Shown here: piece by piece, positions 19,123 through 27,939 of the stretch
Numbering within the stretch: position 1 is the first letter of the stretch
Layout of the letters: every line of letters begins with the position of its first letter
Source of the DNA: JBFWNG01 sp050251195
GTDB taxonomy: Bacteria; Bdellovibrionota_B; Oligoflexia; Oligoflexales; Oligoflexaceae
DNA: 64,000 nt
Reading direction: 5' to 3'
NCBI GenBank assembly: GCA_050251195.1
Contig: JBFWNG010000001.1
Span: 682,001-746,000 of the forward strand
Notes under the pieces: model-generated
The model's input: only the letters and a program-made list of their open reading frames with translations
What the model was told of the DNA's origin: nothing
The model's database searches: none
Made by a program: the position numbers and the translations under genes

Positions 19123-20112
19123 CTATAACACGCCGATTTTCTTCAACGCACGAATGACTTCGATTTGGAGGCGGAGTTGGCTCACGGTCTTCTTTTCCAC
19201 CTTGAAACCTAAGCCAGTGGAGGTCTTGACGATCTGAATCGAGCCGAGGGGCAGCTTAAAGAAATCCAAGCATTCTTTCCAGTTATCGGTCTTGAGCTGG
19301 TTGCGTCCCGCCTCTTCGCAGAGTTCTTCGAAGGGAATGGTGATGCTGTCGTAAGCGGATTGCACGGCCAATTTCTCGAGGGTATCGAAAATATTGCAGA
19401 CCTCGATGGAGATAGGTTTATAGTTGGGCATGCTTTTGAGGACTTCCGCAAAAAATTCGATGAGTTTGCGAAATTGGCCCCTATTGAGGCAGCCCAGCAC
19501 GTTCTTTTTGTAGGTGTTCTTGCGGACTTCAAACAGTTTTGACGAGACAAAGGCGGATACGAGTTGGGCTGTGTATTCGGGCTTTTCGTCCAAGAGCTTA
19601 TTGAGCGTCGCTGTAACGACGTCTTCCTCCAACTCCCAGAGCTTGGCCTCTTTGGCTTCTTTCGTTGCCTTTTGGAAGACAAGGTCGAGCGCTTCGAGAA
19701 CCCGAATAAGCTGGTGCAGGGGATTGGTCGCGCCGGCGACTTTGTTCTCGAGACTTTGGAGCCGCTCGTTGGTCTCGCGCAAGCGACTGGACAGTGACGC
19801 CATGAGCGACACGAACCACTTGGGAATCTGCTTCATGAGCTTGGTAAAGTCTTCGGTGCTGATTTTAGTGATTTCAGAATCCGCCGTCGCTTGGGCGGAC
19901 GCGGAACGAGGTTTTTGATCAAAGAGAGCCATTTCGCCGATCATCGCGCCTTCTTTGAGGAGCGCGAGTTTGACTTGTTTGCCGCCTTTTTCAAGGTAAA
20001 CGAGGATTTCGCCCTTACGAACAAGGTACATGCCGTCGGAAGAATCGCCTTCCTGAAACAGCTTTTCGCCTTTCTTCAATACGACGTTAGTACCTGCCAA
20101 AGAATCCCCCAA
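19123..20112 (-). CDS. Cyclic-nucleotide-binding (CNB/CRP-fold) domain protein
   Basis: The first 115 residues form a CNB fold: KKGEKLFQEGDSSDGMYLVRKGEILVYL, then GAMIGEMALFDQKPRSASAQA, which matches the phosphate-binding cassette (GExAL...RSA). The next roughly 200 residues are helical and unrecognised, with a short charged C-terminus. No CRP helix-turn-helix is obvious, so it may not bind DNA. The start is a TTG at 20112 without a good Shine-Dalgarno; an in-frame stop lies shortly upstream, so a start somewhat downstream is possible. It could be a cyclic-nucleotide effector of the kind common in delta-type proteobacteria. Confidence 0.7.
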   Translation of the reverse strand: MGDSLAGTNVVLKKGEKLFQEGDSSDGMYLVRKGEILVYLEKGGKQVKLALLKEGAMIGEMALFDQKPRSASAQATADSEITKISTEDFTKLMKQIPKWFVSLMASLSSRLRETNERLQSLENKVAGATNPLHQLIRVLEALDLVFQKATKEAKEAKLWELEEDVVTATLNKLLDEKPEYTAQLVSAFVSSKLFEVRKNTYKKNVLGCLNRGQFRKLIEFFAEVLKSMPNYKPISIEVCNIFDTLEKLAVQSAYDSITIPFEELCEEAGRNQLKTDNWKECLDFFKLPLGSIQIVKTSTGLGFKVEKKTVSQLRLQIEVIRALKKIGVL

Positions 20113-20279
20113 GAGGTCGGTAAGGTTGCTCCCGGCCTATCGGAAGTTTCATGAAACCCTTAAGATGATAAAGATATTATTACGGAATGATTCTAACCAT
20201 AACCATTTGGAAAGTCGTTTTCAATTTGACCTTTGATGTATTATAGAGTTTGAATGAGAAAAAGGTGGGGAATAGCTGG

Positions 20280-22823
20280 ATGGTAAAAGCACTAATAATT
20301 ACAGAAAAACCGAGTGTGGCTCGAGACATAACTGAGGCGTTGGGCGGCTTCAAGGAAAAGGAAAAGGGCGAATATTACGAAAGCGACGAGTTTCTTTGCA
20401 CCTATGCGGTCGGTCACATCTTCACGTTGTTGTCCCCTGAGGATATCGATCCCATCTATAAACGATGGCGTCTGAACGATTTGCCGATTCTTCCTAAAGA
20501 TTTCGCCATTAAGCCTTTGGAAAAACAGAAAAAGCGTGTTGCGGTCATCGGCAAACTGATCAACCGCTCGGATGTCACGAACCTGATCAACGCATGCGAC
20601 GCCGCTCGTGAAGGGGAACTCATTTTTCGCGAGATTGTGAAGTACTTTCAGGCGACCAAGCCCATGTCTCGCCTTTGGTTGCAGTCGATGACCAAAGCCG
20701 CCATCCGCGAAGGTTTTAAGAAGCTCGGCGAAGACGAAAAATTTCGCGGGTTAGGGTTTGCCGCGCATTGTCGCGCGAACGCCGACTGGCTCATAGGGAT
20801 GAACGCGACCCGAGCGCTTACGGTGCGACTCAAATCCCGCAACCAACAAGGCCTGTCTTGGTCGGCCGGGCGTGTTCAGACGCCGACGTTGAGTCTGCTC
20901 GTTAACCGTGAAATGGAGATCCTGGAACACTCGCCGATTCCTTATGCGCGGGTACACGCTTCCTTTAAAACCGATGATCACGAGTACCAGGGGACTTGGT
21001 ACGATCCAAAGTTTCGCAACAAGGAGAACTCGCGAGATCTCAAGGAAGATAGAATCTTCGACGCCGCCAAAGCGGCCGAGATTGTAGAGAATATAAAAGA
21101 CAAGCCGGCTGTTGCTCGAGAGGTTCGCAAACCCTCGCCAAGAAAGCCTCCGCTCTTATTCGATTTGACGTCATTGCAAAGAACGGCCAACACAAGATTC
21201 GGTTGGTCGGCAACGAGGACATTGCGAGCGGCGCAAAGATGTTATGAAGCCCACAAGGTCCTAACATACCCGAGAACGAGTTCGAAGGTTCTGCCCGAAG
21301 ATTATCGAGGGGAGGTGGATCGAGTGCTCGGCGTCTTTTCCAGCCACGCAGCCTATGGAAGGTTTGCGCAGCACCTCCTTAAGAACGGTAGAAAAAATGA
21401 AGACAAGATATTCGACAATAGCGGCGTAACGGACCACTTTGCGATTGTGCCCACAGGCGAGGTTTCTTCCTTATCGGGCGATGACGAGAAGCTGTTTGAT
21501 CTGGTCACGCGGCAGTTTCTAGCCGCTTTCTATCCGCCGTCAGTGTACGAAGACGTGGAGCGGATTACCGAAGTTGCCGGTGAATCGTTTCGAAGCAAGC
21601 CGCCCAAGGTGTTAAAGGATCCGGGCTGGGAAATAGTTTTTGAAAAATCCGGCTCGGACGAAGTCGCATTTCCGCCGCTTGCTAAGGGCAAGAACGAAAT
21701 TTCTGGCGTCAATGTTCATTGCAACAAGGGCGATACGGAGAATCTCGATACCAAGCCGCCGGCAAGGATCAGCGAAGCGGGACTTTTGTCGTTGATGGAA
21801 CACGCCGGCCGCCAGGTGGACGACGAAGAACTCGCCACTGCGCTTATGAAGGCTGAAGGACTAGGTACGGCTGCGACCCGCGCCGACATCATCGAAAACT
21901 TGAAATTGCGCGAATACGTGTCGAAGGCTCTAAGGCCAACGGTTAAAGGTATAAGACTGATAGACGTTCTCAGCCGAATCGGGACGAAACAGCTCACCTC
22001 CGCGGAACTTACCGCGCGACTCGAACTTCACCTTGATCAAGTGGAAGATGGCAAGCGTACGTCTGACGACTTTATGAACGAGATTGTAGGGTACGTCAAA
22101 GAAGTTGTCGATTCCACGAAGTCCTTCGACTTCGAAAGCATCTACCCCAATGAGAACCCTCTCGGCAAATGTCCCAAATGCGGAGGCCCGGTTTACGAAA
22201 AGGCTTGGTTCTACGGTTGCGAAGAAAGCACAAAACGCATCGGCAAAAAAGATTGCGAGTTCTTGATTTGGAAGGACCACAATGGCCGTTACATTAACCG
22301 GTTGGTTGTAAGGAAACTTCTTGAAAAAGGGGAAACCGAGGAACTCGACGGATTTTACGCTGCCGACGGCCGAACCTACAAAGCTATTCTATCTTTGAAC
22401 GGAACTGAGCTTGTGAGAAAAACGACTGCTCAGGAAGAACTCGAGGGAATGGAAGTGAGCGCGGAACCTCTCGGTCCTTGCCCCTTGCACAAAGATTGTA
22501 GGGTCATTGAAACGTCCGCCGAATATCTTTGTGAAACCCGCAAAAAAGCAAAGGAAGCGGGTGTCGAAGGTGAAAGCGACGGCGGGTTTAACTTTCCGCG
22601 CTTGCTTTGCAAGCGACCTATTAAGCGGGAAGAGGTTATGGCTTATATGAAGGAAGGAAAAACGCCCGTATTGGCAGGTTTTATCTCCAAACGAGGGCGC
22701 AAATTTAGCGCAACGCTCGTCATGAACCCTGACAAGAAAGGGTTCCAGTTTGTGTTTCCTGAAAGAGCACCGCGAAAGAAAAAGGGTGAGGAATCAGGCG
22801 CTGAGGCTGAGGCGGAAATGTGA
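20280..22823 (+). CDS. topB: DNA topoisomerase III
   Basis: Type IA topoisomerase that relaxes and decatenates single-stranded crossings. The Toprim domain opens the protein (VKALIITEKPSVARDI), with CDAAREGELIFREI carrying the acidic metal residues. SAGRVQTPTLSL and the active-site Tyr330 in LTYPRTSSK follow. The C-terminal 200 residues contain zinc-ribbon-like CPKCGG and CPLHKDC modules, typical of long bacterial TopB proteins. The ATG at 20280 gives the standard family N-terminus; upstream TTG/GTG codons at 20250-20265 are in frame but less likely. Confidence 0.92.
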   Translation: MVKALIITEKPSVARDITEALGGFKEKEKGEYYESDEFLCTYAVGHIFTLLSPEDIDPIYKRWRLNDLPILPKDFAIKPLEKQKKRVAVIGKLINRSDVTNLINACDAAREGELIFREIVKYFQATKPMSRLWLQSMTKAAIREGFKKLGEDEKFRGLGFAAHCRANADWLIGMNATRALTVRLKSRNQQGLSWSAGRVQTPTLSLLVNREMEILEHSPIPYARVHASFKTDDHEYQGTWYDPKFRNKENSRDLKEDRIFDAAKAAEIVENIKDKPAVAREVRKPSPRKPPLLFDLTSLQRTANTRFGWSATRTLRAAQRCYEAHKVLTYPRTSSKVLPEDYRGEVDRVLGVFSSHAAYGRFAQHLLKNGRKNEDKIFDNSGVTDHFAIVPTGEVSSLSGDDEKLFDLVTRQFLAAFYPPSVYEDVERITEVAGESFRSKPPKVLKDPGWEIVFEKSGSDEVAFPPLAKGKNEISGVNVHCNKGDTENLDTKPPARISEAGLLSLMEHAGRQVDDEELATALMKAEGLGTAATRADIIENLKLREYVSKALRPTVKGIRLIDVLSRIGTKQLTSAELTARLELHLDQVEDGKRTSDDFMNEIVGYVKEVVDSTKSFDFESIYPNENPLGKCPKCGGPVYEKAWFYGCEESTKRIGKKDCEFLIWKDHNGRYINRLVVRKLLEKGETEELDGFYAADGRTYKAILSLNGTELVRKTTAQEELEGMEVSAEPLGPCPLHKDCRVIETSAEYLCETRKKAKEAGVEGESDGGFNFPRLLCKRPIKREEVMAYMKEGKTPVLAGFISKRGRKFSATLVMNPDKKGFQFVFPERAPRKKKGEESGAEAEAEM

Positions 22824-22900
22824 TGCAAGGACCGCGTGCCTAGCCGCCTTGCGGCGACCGCCCGTGCCCTTGCCCCTGACCGAAACGGGCCAGTTGATGA

Positions 22901-23131
22901 TTAGTGCTTTGTATCGCTTTTCTTGATTTGCGACATCAATTGGTTGATTTTCTCAAGACTTTGACGAATTCTCTGCATGCGAGCCGCGAAATCATTTTCG
23001 GGATTTGGCTGCTCAGAAGCAGGATTTCTATAGCTGGTGTACAGAGGAGTTCTGCCTCTAGAAACATCAGCTTCGAGTTGTTTCTTTAATCGAAAAGAAC
23101 TTAAATCAACGACTTTGTCTTTCGTGTCCAT
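22901..23131 (-). CDS. Small hypothetical protein
   Basis: 76 residues, hydrophilic, with a predicted coiled C-terminal helix (RMQRIRQSLEKINQLMSQIKK). The N-terminus MDTKDKVVDLSSFRLKK resembles that of the next small gene (see findings). The ATG has GGAG seven bases upstream. Function unknown. Confidence 0.6.
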   Translation of the reverse strand: MDTKDKVVDLSSFRLKKQLEADVSRGRTPLYTSYRNPASEQPNPENDFAARMQRIRQSLEKINQLMSQIKKSDTKH

Positions 23132-23225
23132 ATCCGCTCCAGATTCCGCAACAGTTTTAACAACAACTACACTTACAAATTCAAACTATATACTGAGAGG
23201 CTAGTCGTAATTTATAAATTTTGAT

Positions 23226-23438
23226 CTATGCTTTGGGTTTCAATCGGTATGATCGAATGACGTTCTTATTGGCTTTTTGTCTTTCTTTGCGAAGGCGATC
23301 GTCGTTCGATTTGTTACGTCGCATAACTTCAGCGAAGCTAAGTTCTTCTTTTTCAACTTCGATGATGATGCCATCGTCGGTGTTGACTTTCTTTGCAAAG
23401 ATAGAAATTACGTTGTTTTGTACAGACCCACAATCCAT
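23226..23438 (-). CDS. Small hypothetical protein
   Basis: 70 residues, acidic in the middle and basic at the end (RLRKERQKANKNVIRSYRLKPKA). A textbook ribosome-binding site, GGAGGT, lies six bases before the ATG and supports real translation. It shares orientation and N-terminal style (NVISIFAKK) with the neighbouring 76-residue protein. Function unknown. Confidence 0.65.
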   Translation of the reverse strand: MDCGSVQNNVISIFAKKVNTDDGIIIEVEKEELSFAEVMRRNKSNDDRLRKERQKANKNVIRSYRLKPKA

Positions 23439-23839
23439 TTGAAACCTCCAGCTCCCTTCCCTTGCATTTGCTTAGAGATCCGACCAAGATCTCTACTGTT
23501 AACTCAGCAATCGCTATGCCAGGGGAAAATAAGTTAAAAGTTAAACGCTATACCCAGAAACCCCTTGTGTTATTAAGGGGTTATCCAAACTAAAATATGC
23601 TTATATGCGCGGCCAGCATAGCATAGGTTCTGACATTTGTACAATTCTTAAACAGAAAATTTTTGTTTCAGAAAACCTTTTCTTTTATTAGAGGTATTTC
23701 AGGTACTTATCCGAAGGATGGCGGAGCGGTTTTTATGCTGTATTTTCGGCGTATTATGTCGATAGGGTGGAGATCCTTCGCCGGCGGCTCAGAACGACCG
23801 CGGGGGTAAACAACTCAGACTCTAGATGGCGAAAAAGGA
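23439..23839. other. Intergenic region with inverted repeats
   Basis: 400 nt without a convincing gene between divergent genes. It contains a short hairpin (AACCCCTT/AAGGGGTT, 23559-23582), an AT-rich stretch near 23640-23690, and a long-range inverted repeat, CGAAGGAT at 23712-23719 with ATCCTTCG at 23773-23780. Promoters for both flanking genes are expected here; a small structured RNA is possible but unproven. Confidence 0.4.
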
Positions 23840-24343
23840 ATGGGAGAATACCAGCTTATCGAGGATGCCTTTTACAGAAGTTATGATCCTTCTGTCCTAG
23901 AACATCTACTGGCCGACGAAAACCGGTTAGGGCGCCTGGAAAAGGTAGGCGAGGGCTTTTGCTTTCGAGCCTATCGGCTCTCCGGAACGCAGATGCCGAT
24001 CGTCCTTCATATAGCTAAACGGGAATTTTTCCGGGAAAAGCGTGATGATATCAAAGAATGGCGTAGCGCCATGGATGTTGTGCGCAAGCTTAGAGCGCCG
24101 CTGATTCCACCGATGGAATTGCTCATTCTCGAGGATAAAGTAGCTTATGCCATGCCCTTCTGCCCGAAAACCGTTCCGGAATCGAGCCTGACCGATCAAG
24201 TGCGGGACTTTTACCAGGCTCTTGATAGCCACAAGCTCGATTTAGGTGATTGTCTGCAGGTTAGGGGACTGGGCAATCTGGCATTTCAGATCGATTGGTC
24301 AGACTTGGGTTTCAGTTCGGCCAAAAACGGCAGGTTTCGATAG
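23840..24343 (+). CDS. Hypothetical protein, possible small kinase-fold relative
   Basis: 167 residues, not firmly recognised. The section RLEKVGEGFCFRAYRLSG followed by PIVLHIAKREFF resembles the glycine loop and lysine strand of aminoglycoside-phosphotransferase/protein-kinase N-lobes. The end (GLGNLAFQIDWSDLGF) faintly resembles the catalytic-metal region, but the usual HxD is missing and the domain is far too short for a whole kinase. Its last 58 nt overlap the end of the convergent hpt gene. A truncated pseudokinase or an unrelated fold are both possible. Confidence 0.5.
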   Translation: MGEYQLIEDAFYRSYDPSVLEHLLADENRLGRLEKVGEGFCFRAYRLSGTQMPIVLHIAKREFFREKRDDIKEWRSAMDVVRKLRAPLIPPMELLILEDKVAYAMPFCPKTVPESSLTDQVRDFYQALDSHKLDLGDCLQVRGLGNLAFQIDWSDLGFSSAKNGRFR

Positions 24344-24828
24344 GTGCCGTTAAAGTCAAGGCCGTAGCCCACCACGAATTCGTCTCCAATCTCTTTGCCG
24401 ACATAATCGATGGCAATATGCGATCCGTGGACGGACGGTTTGGACAGAAGACAGCAGGTTTTTATGGATTTAGGGCCGCGCTGTTTGAAGGTTTCCAGCA
24501 GATACTTTACGGTGATGCCCGTATCGATGATGTCTTCGACAAGAAGAACGTCTTTGTCGGCGATAGGCGCCGAGAGATCTTGCTTTATTTGAACATTGCC
24601 GGTTGACGTCTTTCCTTGATAGCTGGAGACGCCTATGAACTCCACATCCATGGGAAGATTGATGGTTCGAATCAAATCCGCGACAAAAACAAAAGCACCT
24701 CTAAGGACGCCGACAACGACGAGTTTTCGTCCGGCAAAGTCTTTTTCTATTCGCGCGCCGAGCCCGCGGACAATCTTCTTTATTTCTTCTTCGGAGACAA
24801 GCACCGAATAATCCTTATTTTGCATCAT
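24286..24828 (-). CDS. hpt: Hypoxanthine phosphoribosyltransferase
   Basis: Purine salvage enzyme that converts hypoxanthine (and usually guanine) plus PRPP to IMP/GMP. The PRPP-binding loop VLLVEDIIDTGITV is complete. VGVLRGAFVFVADLIR near the N-terminus and VGYGLDFNGTYRNLPF near the C-terminus are the other family hallmarks. The 180-residue length is normal. The ATG overlaps the stop of the upstream lipoprotein gene (ATGA), so its translation is probably coupled to that gene. Confidence 0.95.
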   Translation of the reverse strand: MMQNKDYSVLVSEEEIKKIVRGLGARIEKDFAGRKLVVVGVLRGAFVFVADLIRTINLPMDVEFIGVSSYQGKTSTGNVQIKQDLSAPIADKDVLLVEDIIDTGITVKYLLETFKQRGPKSIKTCCLLSKPSVHGSHIAIDYVGKEIGDEFVVGYGLDFNGTYRNLPFLAELKPKSDQSI

Positions 24829-27053
24829 CGTTGAGAACCCTCGTCGGGAGAGATAAAGTTTGAAGTTGCGAGGACATGAGTGTTTGAGCGAGTAAGAGTC
24901 TTGCTCATGTCATCTCCTAGAACTTCCAGACGCAGCAATTGCGGCTGGTTTTTGAGTTCAATATCAATTCGTATTGGCGCGCGTTCCCCCTCATTGGTCT
25001 TCAGAGGAGATTGCCACACAATATTTTCACGGTCACGTAAAACAAGCGAAGTTGCTCTCGTGCCGCGGCGTGTTGTTAGGTTGCCGTCGACGTGCACCTG
25101 GTGGAGGTCTCCTTCGACTTTTTTCACATCGACGTTCTTCAAATCAAGCACCGCTCCCTGGGCAATCGTGACTTCGGGATTGGCGAGGTCCTCCAAGGTG
25201 GCGATTCTTTCGTGAAGGGTAAGCAGCGGTGAATACGATGGCGAAAAAGCCTTCGATGCGGTCGTCAGCGTAAGCTTGTCTTTGAGTTTAGGTTGACTGC
25301 GCGCGGCGACGTTAATGATAGCGTTCTGGTATTGTTCCGACAGGCAACCGAAAGTTTGTATGGCTTGTGGCTGCAAGAGCACTACGGTAGCGAGTAGAAC
25401 GTCGTCTGGATATGGGTGCGTAGGACAAGTGAGTTCGAGCAATCCCGACGGGTAGTGCTGGTGTGCGAATTGGGAGAAAGACATGAGCACGTTCAAGTTT
25501 CTTTGCGCTGTAAAAGTTTTCCACAAACCTTCGTCAAAAGTTTGTCCGTCCTTTAAATAAAGGTTGAGCCCTATTCCCACCGACGGATTCATGACATTTT
25601 TGCTGATGGTCATGTCTGGCGTGCCTGAGAGCTTGGTGGGAATGACCCGAATTTTGCACCGAGGCGTCAACGTTCTCCCGTTGACAATCGAGGCTTTAAA
25701 CCGGCAAAGTTCGCCATATTCGTCATGGAACAACCAGAACACGTAGCGACCCGTCGGCAAGGTGAGTTGGACGGGCCATTCCTTTACGAGAGACGTGTTG
25801 TTGCTGAGGGGTTCAAGCGATTCCGAAGCTATGATTTTCGAAGTCGCCGAGCTCGAAACAAGAGGATTCTCCTGAAGGGTCAATTTGGCGCCTTGCGCTA
25901 GCTCCGGCTTGTCGAGCACGATGGTGACGGTTCCCAACCCTCGGGGCTTCAATTCAATGGTTTGGCTTTCACTGCCTTTTGCGTTTATGGTGGCGACTGT
26001 TGCCTGCTTGCCGCCCAACTCCTCTTGCAGAATGTATCCGAGTTGGCCTGAAACTTGGATTCTTTGGACCTTGCCGGGCATGGTTGGGAGATAGCCGATC
26101 ACCCGCTTGTTCAAGTCGAGGAGAAACAATTTGCGCGGGAAATCCGCGACCGAGTCGGCTTCGAGCGGAACTTCGACGTTGAGGACTCTGGAGGGGGAGC
26201 TTAGTCCGTCAATTTTCGCCGGCCATACGTAGCTTGCAAAGCGACCGACAAATAGCTCCGCCCCTGAGTTGCCGTTTGTCGCGCCATTGACGACAAAGTA
26301 GTCGCCATCCTCTGTCAGGGACTCCCGCTGACTTGGTAGTATCCCAAAGACGTCCGAATTTTTGAACTGCTGGAGTCCGACGACCTCGCCAAGGGTTTCC
26401 GTGACCTTAATGTGATCGGCGCCGAGGTTCGGCGTTCTCAATGCCCAGGATATGGAATCTTCCGGGTTCTGAAGGGTTGTCGCAAACTGCGTGCTGAGCA
26501 CGTGGTCGGATTGTTTCAAGGAGAAAGACAAGCGCGCCAGGGGAGCGGTTTGGTTCGCCAAACCCCAGAGGTAGGTGACCCGGGAACCTTCGTCGGTAGA
26601 ATCGATCTCTAGGCTTTGGGGTTCCAACGTGTCCGCGCCGCCTCGTTGCATCGCCACGTCAAGGCGGACGGGGAGGGCGATCTCGTGCCATCCCTTGGCC
26701 GTCATTTCAAAGAAAGCAACAGCGACGGATCGGTAGGTTGTAGCGCCTACCGTGGGCGTTATTCCGGTAAGAACCGCTTGGATGCGTTCGTTGCCAATGA
26801 CGATATTGCCTGTATAGGGTTCAAGATGTTCAAACCTTTTGGTCATCTCGGGTGATATGGGGGCCGCGTAGGAAGTGGGAGCTCCAAAGTCAATCTCCTC
26901 CGGGGGCTCGATTCTAACTGCGTTGTCGGACGCAGGTCCATCAAGCGGCAACTTTGGTGATCCCTCCCGCGTCGTCCAACACGCGCTGAAAAGCGTCAAG
27001 GATGTCGCGAAGGCGCCTAGTCGAGCTGGTTTGAATATGCTTTCTTTTATCAT
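24825..27053 (-). CDS. Large predicted lipoprotein, unknown function
   Basis: 742 residues. The N-terminus has a basic stretch, a hydrophobic run and a lipobox ending FSAC, so it is likely a lipoprotein on the periplasmic side or surface. The middle region is beta-rich with repeated short strands and no motif I recognise. The C-terminal 100 residues (GAVLDLKNVDVKKVEGDLHQVHVDG) look like a beta-sandwich. Its stop codon overlaps the hpt start, an odd pairing of an envelope lipoprotein with purine salvage. Confidence 0.65.
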   Translation of the reverse strand: MIKESIFKPARLGAFATSLTLFSACWTTREGSPKLPLDGPASDNAVRIEPPEEIDFGAPTSYAAPISPEMTKRFEHLEPYTGNIVIGNERIQAVLTGITPTVGATTYRSVAVAFFEMTAKGWHEIALPVRLDVAMQRGGADTLEPQSLEIDSTDEGSRVTYLWGLANQTAPLARLSFSLKQSDHVLSTQFATTLQNPEDSISWALRTPNLGADHIKVTETLGEVVGLQQFKNSDVFGILPSQRESLTEDGDYFVVNGATNGNSGAELFVGRFASYVWPAKIDGLSSPSRVLNVEVPLEADSVADFPRKLFLLDLNKRVIGYLPTMPGKVQRIQVSGQLGYILQEELGGKQATVATINAKGSESQTIELKPRGLGTVTIVLDKPELAQGAKLTLQENPLVSSSATSKIIASESLEPLSNNTSLVKEWPVQLTLPTGRYVFWLFHDEYGELCRFKASIVNGRTLTPRCKIRVIPTKLSGTPDMTISKNVMNPSVGIGLNLYLKDGQTFDEGLWKTFTAQRNLNVLMSFSQFAHQHYPSGLLELTCPTHPYPDDVLLATVVLLQPQAIQTFGCLSEQYQNAIINVAARSQPKLKDKLTLTTASKAFSPSYSPLLTLHERIATLEDLANPEVTIAQGAVLDLKNVDVKKVEGDLHQVHVDGNLTTRRGTRATSLVLRDRENIVWQSPLKTNEGERAPIRIDIELKNQPQLLRLEVLGDDMSKTLTRSNTHVLATSNFISPDEGSQR

Positions 27054-27159
27054 ATGTTACGCTTTAGCATTGACAAAGATTAGGTGTTTTAGTAGCTTAC
27101 AATGTCTTTTTGAACCTTTCAATGACTTCAACAAAAATTGAATATAGGGGTGATCGATA

Positions 27160-27396
27160 ATGGCGAGTATTCTTGCATCCGAGTTCAAATCCAATAAGGT
27201 TAAACGACTTCCCCCTTCTGTCGTTAAGGATATTGAGCTTAAGAATCATGCGCGGCGATTGGCAAACCTTTCTCCTATCCGTATTAAAGTGCGACAATGC
27301 ATTTCTTGTAATTCCCTTTTTGAATCAGCTGGTAACAGGACCTGTGGGTGCAATACCCGTAGCACAGGGTATATTGCCGGACGCGAAATAATCTAA
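27160..27396 (+). CDS. Small zinc-ribbon protein
   Basis: 78 residues with a C-terminal CISC...CGC cysteine pattern (CISCNSLFESAGNRTCGC) that fits a single zinc knuckle or ribbon. The N-terminal half is basic. An AGGGGTGAT ribosome-binding site precedes the ATG. It is probably a small nucleic-acid-binding or regulatory protein; the family is not recognised. The gap upstream holds a divergent promoter region shared with the large lipoprotein gene. Confidence 0.6.
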   Translation: MASILASEFKSNKVKRLPPSVVKDIELKNHARRLANLSPIRIKVRQCISCNSLFESAGNRTCGCNTRSTGYIAGREII

Positions 27397-27528
27397 GAAT
27401 TTTGCATGTAAATATCGCGCGATGAGGCGTAAGTTTTGGGAACGACGCCTAAAGAGCCAATCTTTTGCTAAAGATATAAGGTTTACTTCCGAAAACTACC
27501 AAGAGTTGTTTGGTTTTATCTAAAACTG

Positions 27529-27891
27529 ATGCTAGGTGGTTTTTTGGCTAGTCCCGTGCAGTTTTCAAGAACGCCTTACACCGTGACTTATTATAAGGAC
27601 GGTGAAAAGCACACAATTCGGCGGCAACCGCCTCCGAAACTGCATAACGTTTGGCCTGAGGACGTCGTAAAGCTGACGACGAAGAAGAGCGACGATTTTG
27701 ACGCCGGAGAGAATTACAAGGTGAAGGGCATTAACCCGCGCCATCCGAACGTTATCCAGATTGAGGATTCGGATGGCAACTCGACCTTTGTTCCGCATTA
27801 TGACGTTGAGCTTAAAGAGGCGATCGGCCAACGCGACGGCGTCGAACCGAAGGATCTGCCGATTAATAACAGATACTTGCTGTGGCCATAG
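27529..27891 (+). CDS. Hypothetical protein, possible small beta-barrel (SH3-like)
   Basis: 120 residues. The second half (DVVKLTTKKSDDFDAGENYKVKGINPRHPNVIQIEDSDGNSTFV has the rhythm of an SH3/KOW-type barrel) suggests a small protein- or RNA-binding domain; this is inference. No Shine-Dalgarno is visible before the ATG at 27529, and a GTG at 27556 is an alternative start. It converges with the next gene over a GC-rich hairpin near 27902-27913. Confidence 0.5.
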   Translation: MLGGFLASPVQFSRTPYTVTYYKDGEKHTIRRQPPPKLHNVWPEDVVKLTTKKSDDFDAGENYKVKGINPRHPNVIQIEDSDGNSTFVPHYDVELKEAIGQRDGVEPKDLPINNRYLLWP

Positions 27892-27939
27892 CCACTTGCC
27901 AGCCGCAAGCGGCAACACCCATGACCAAGAAGAATTCCA

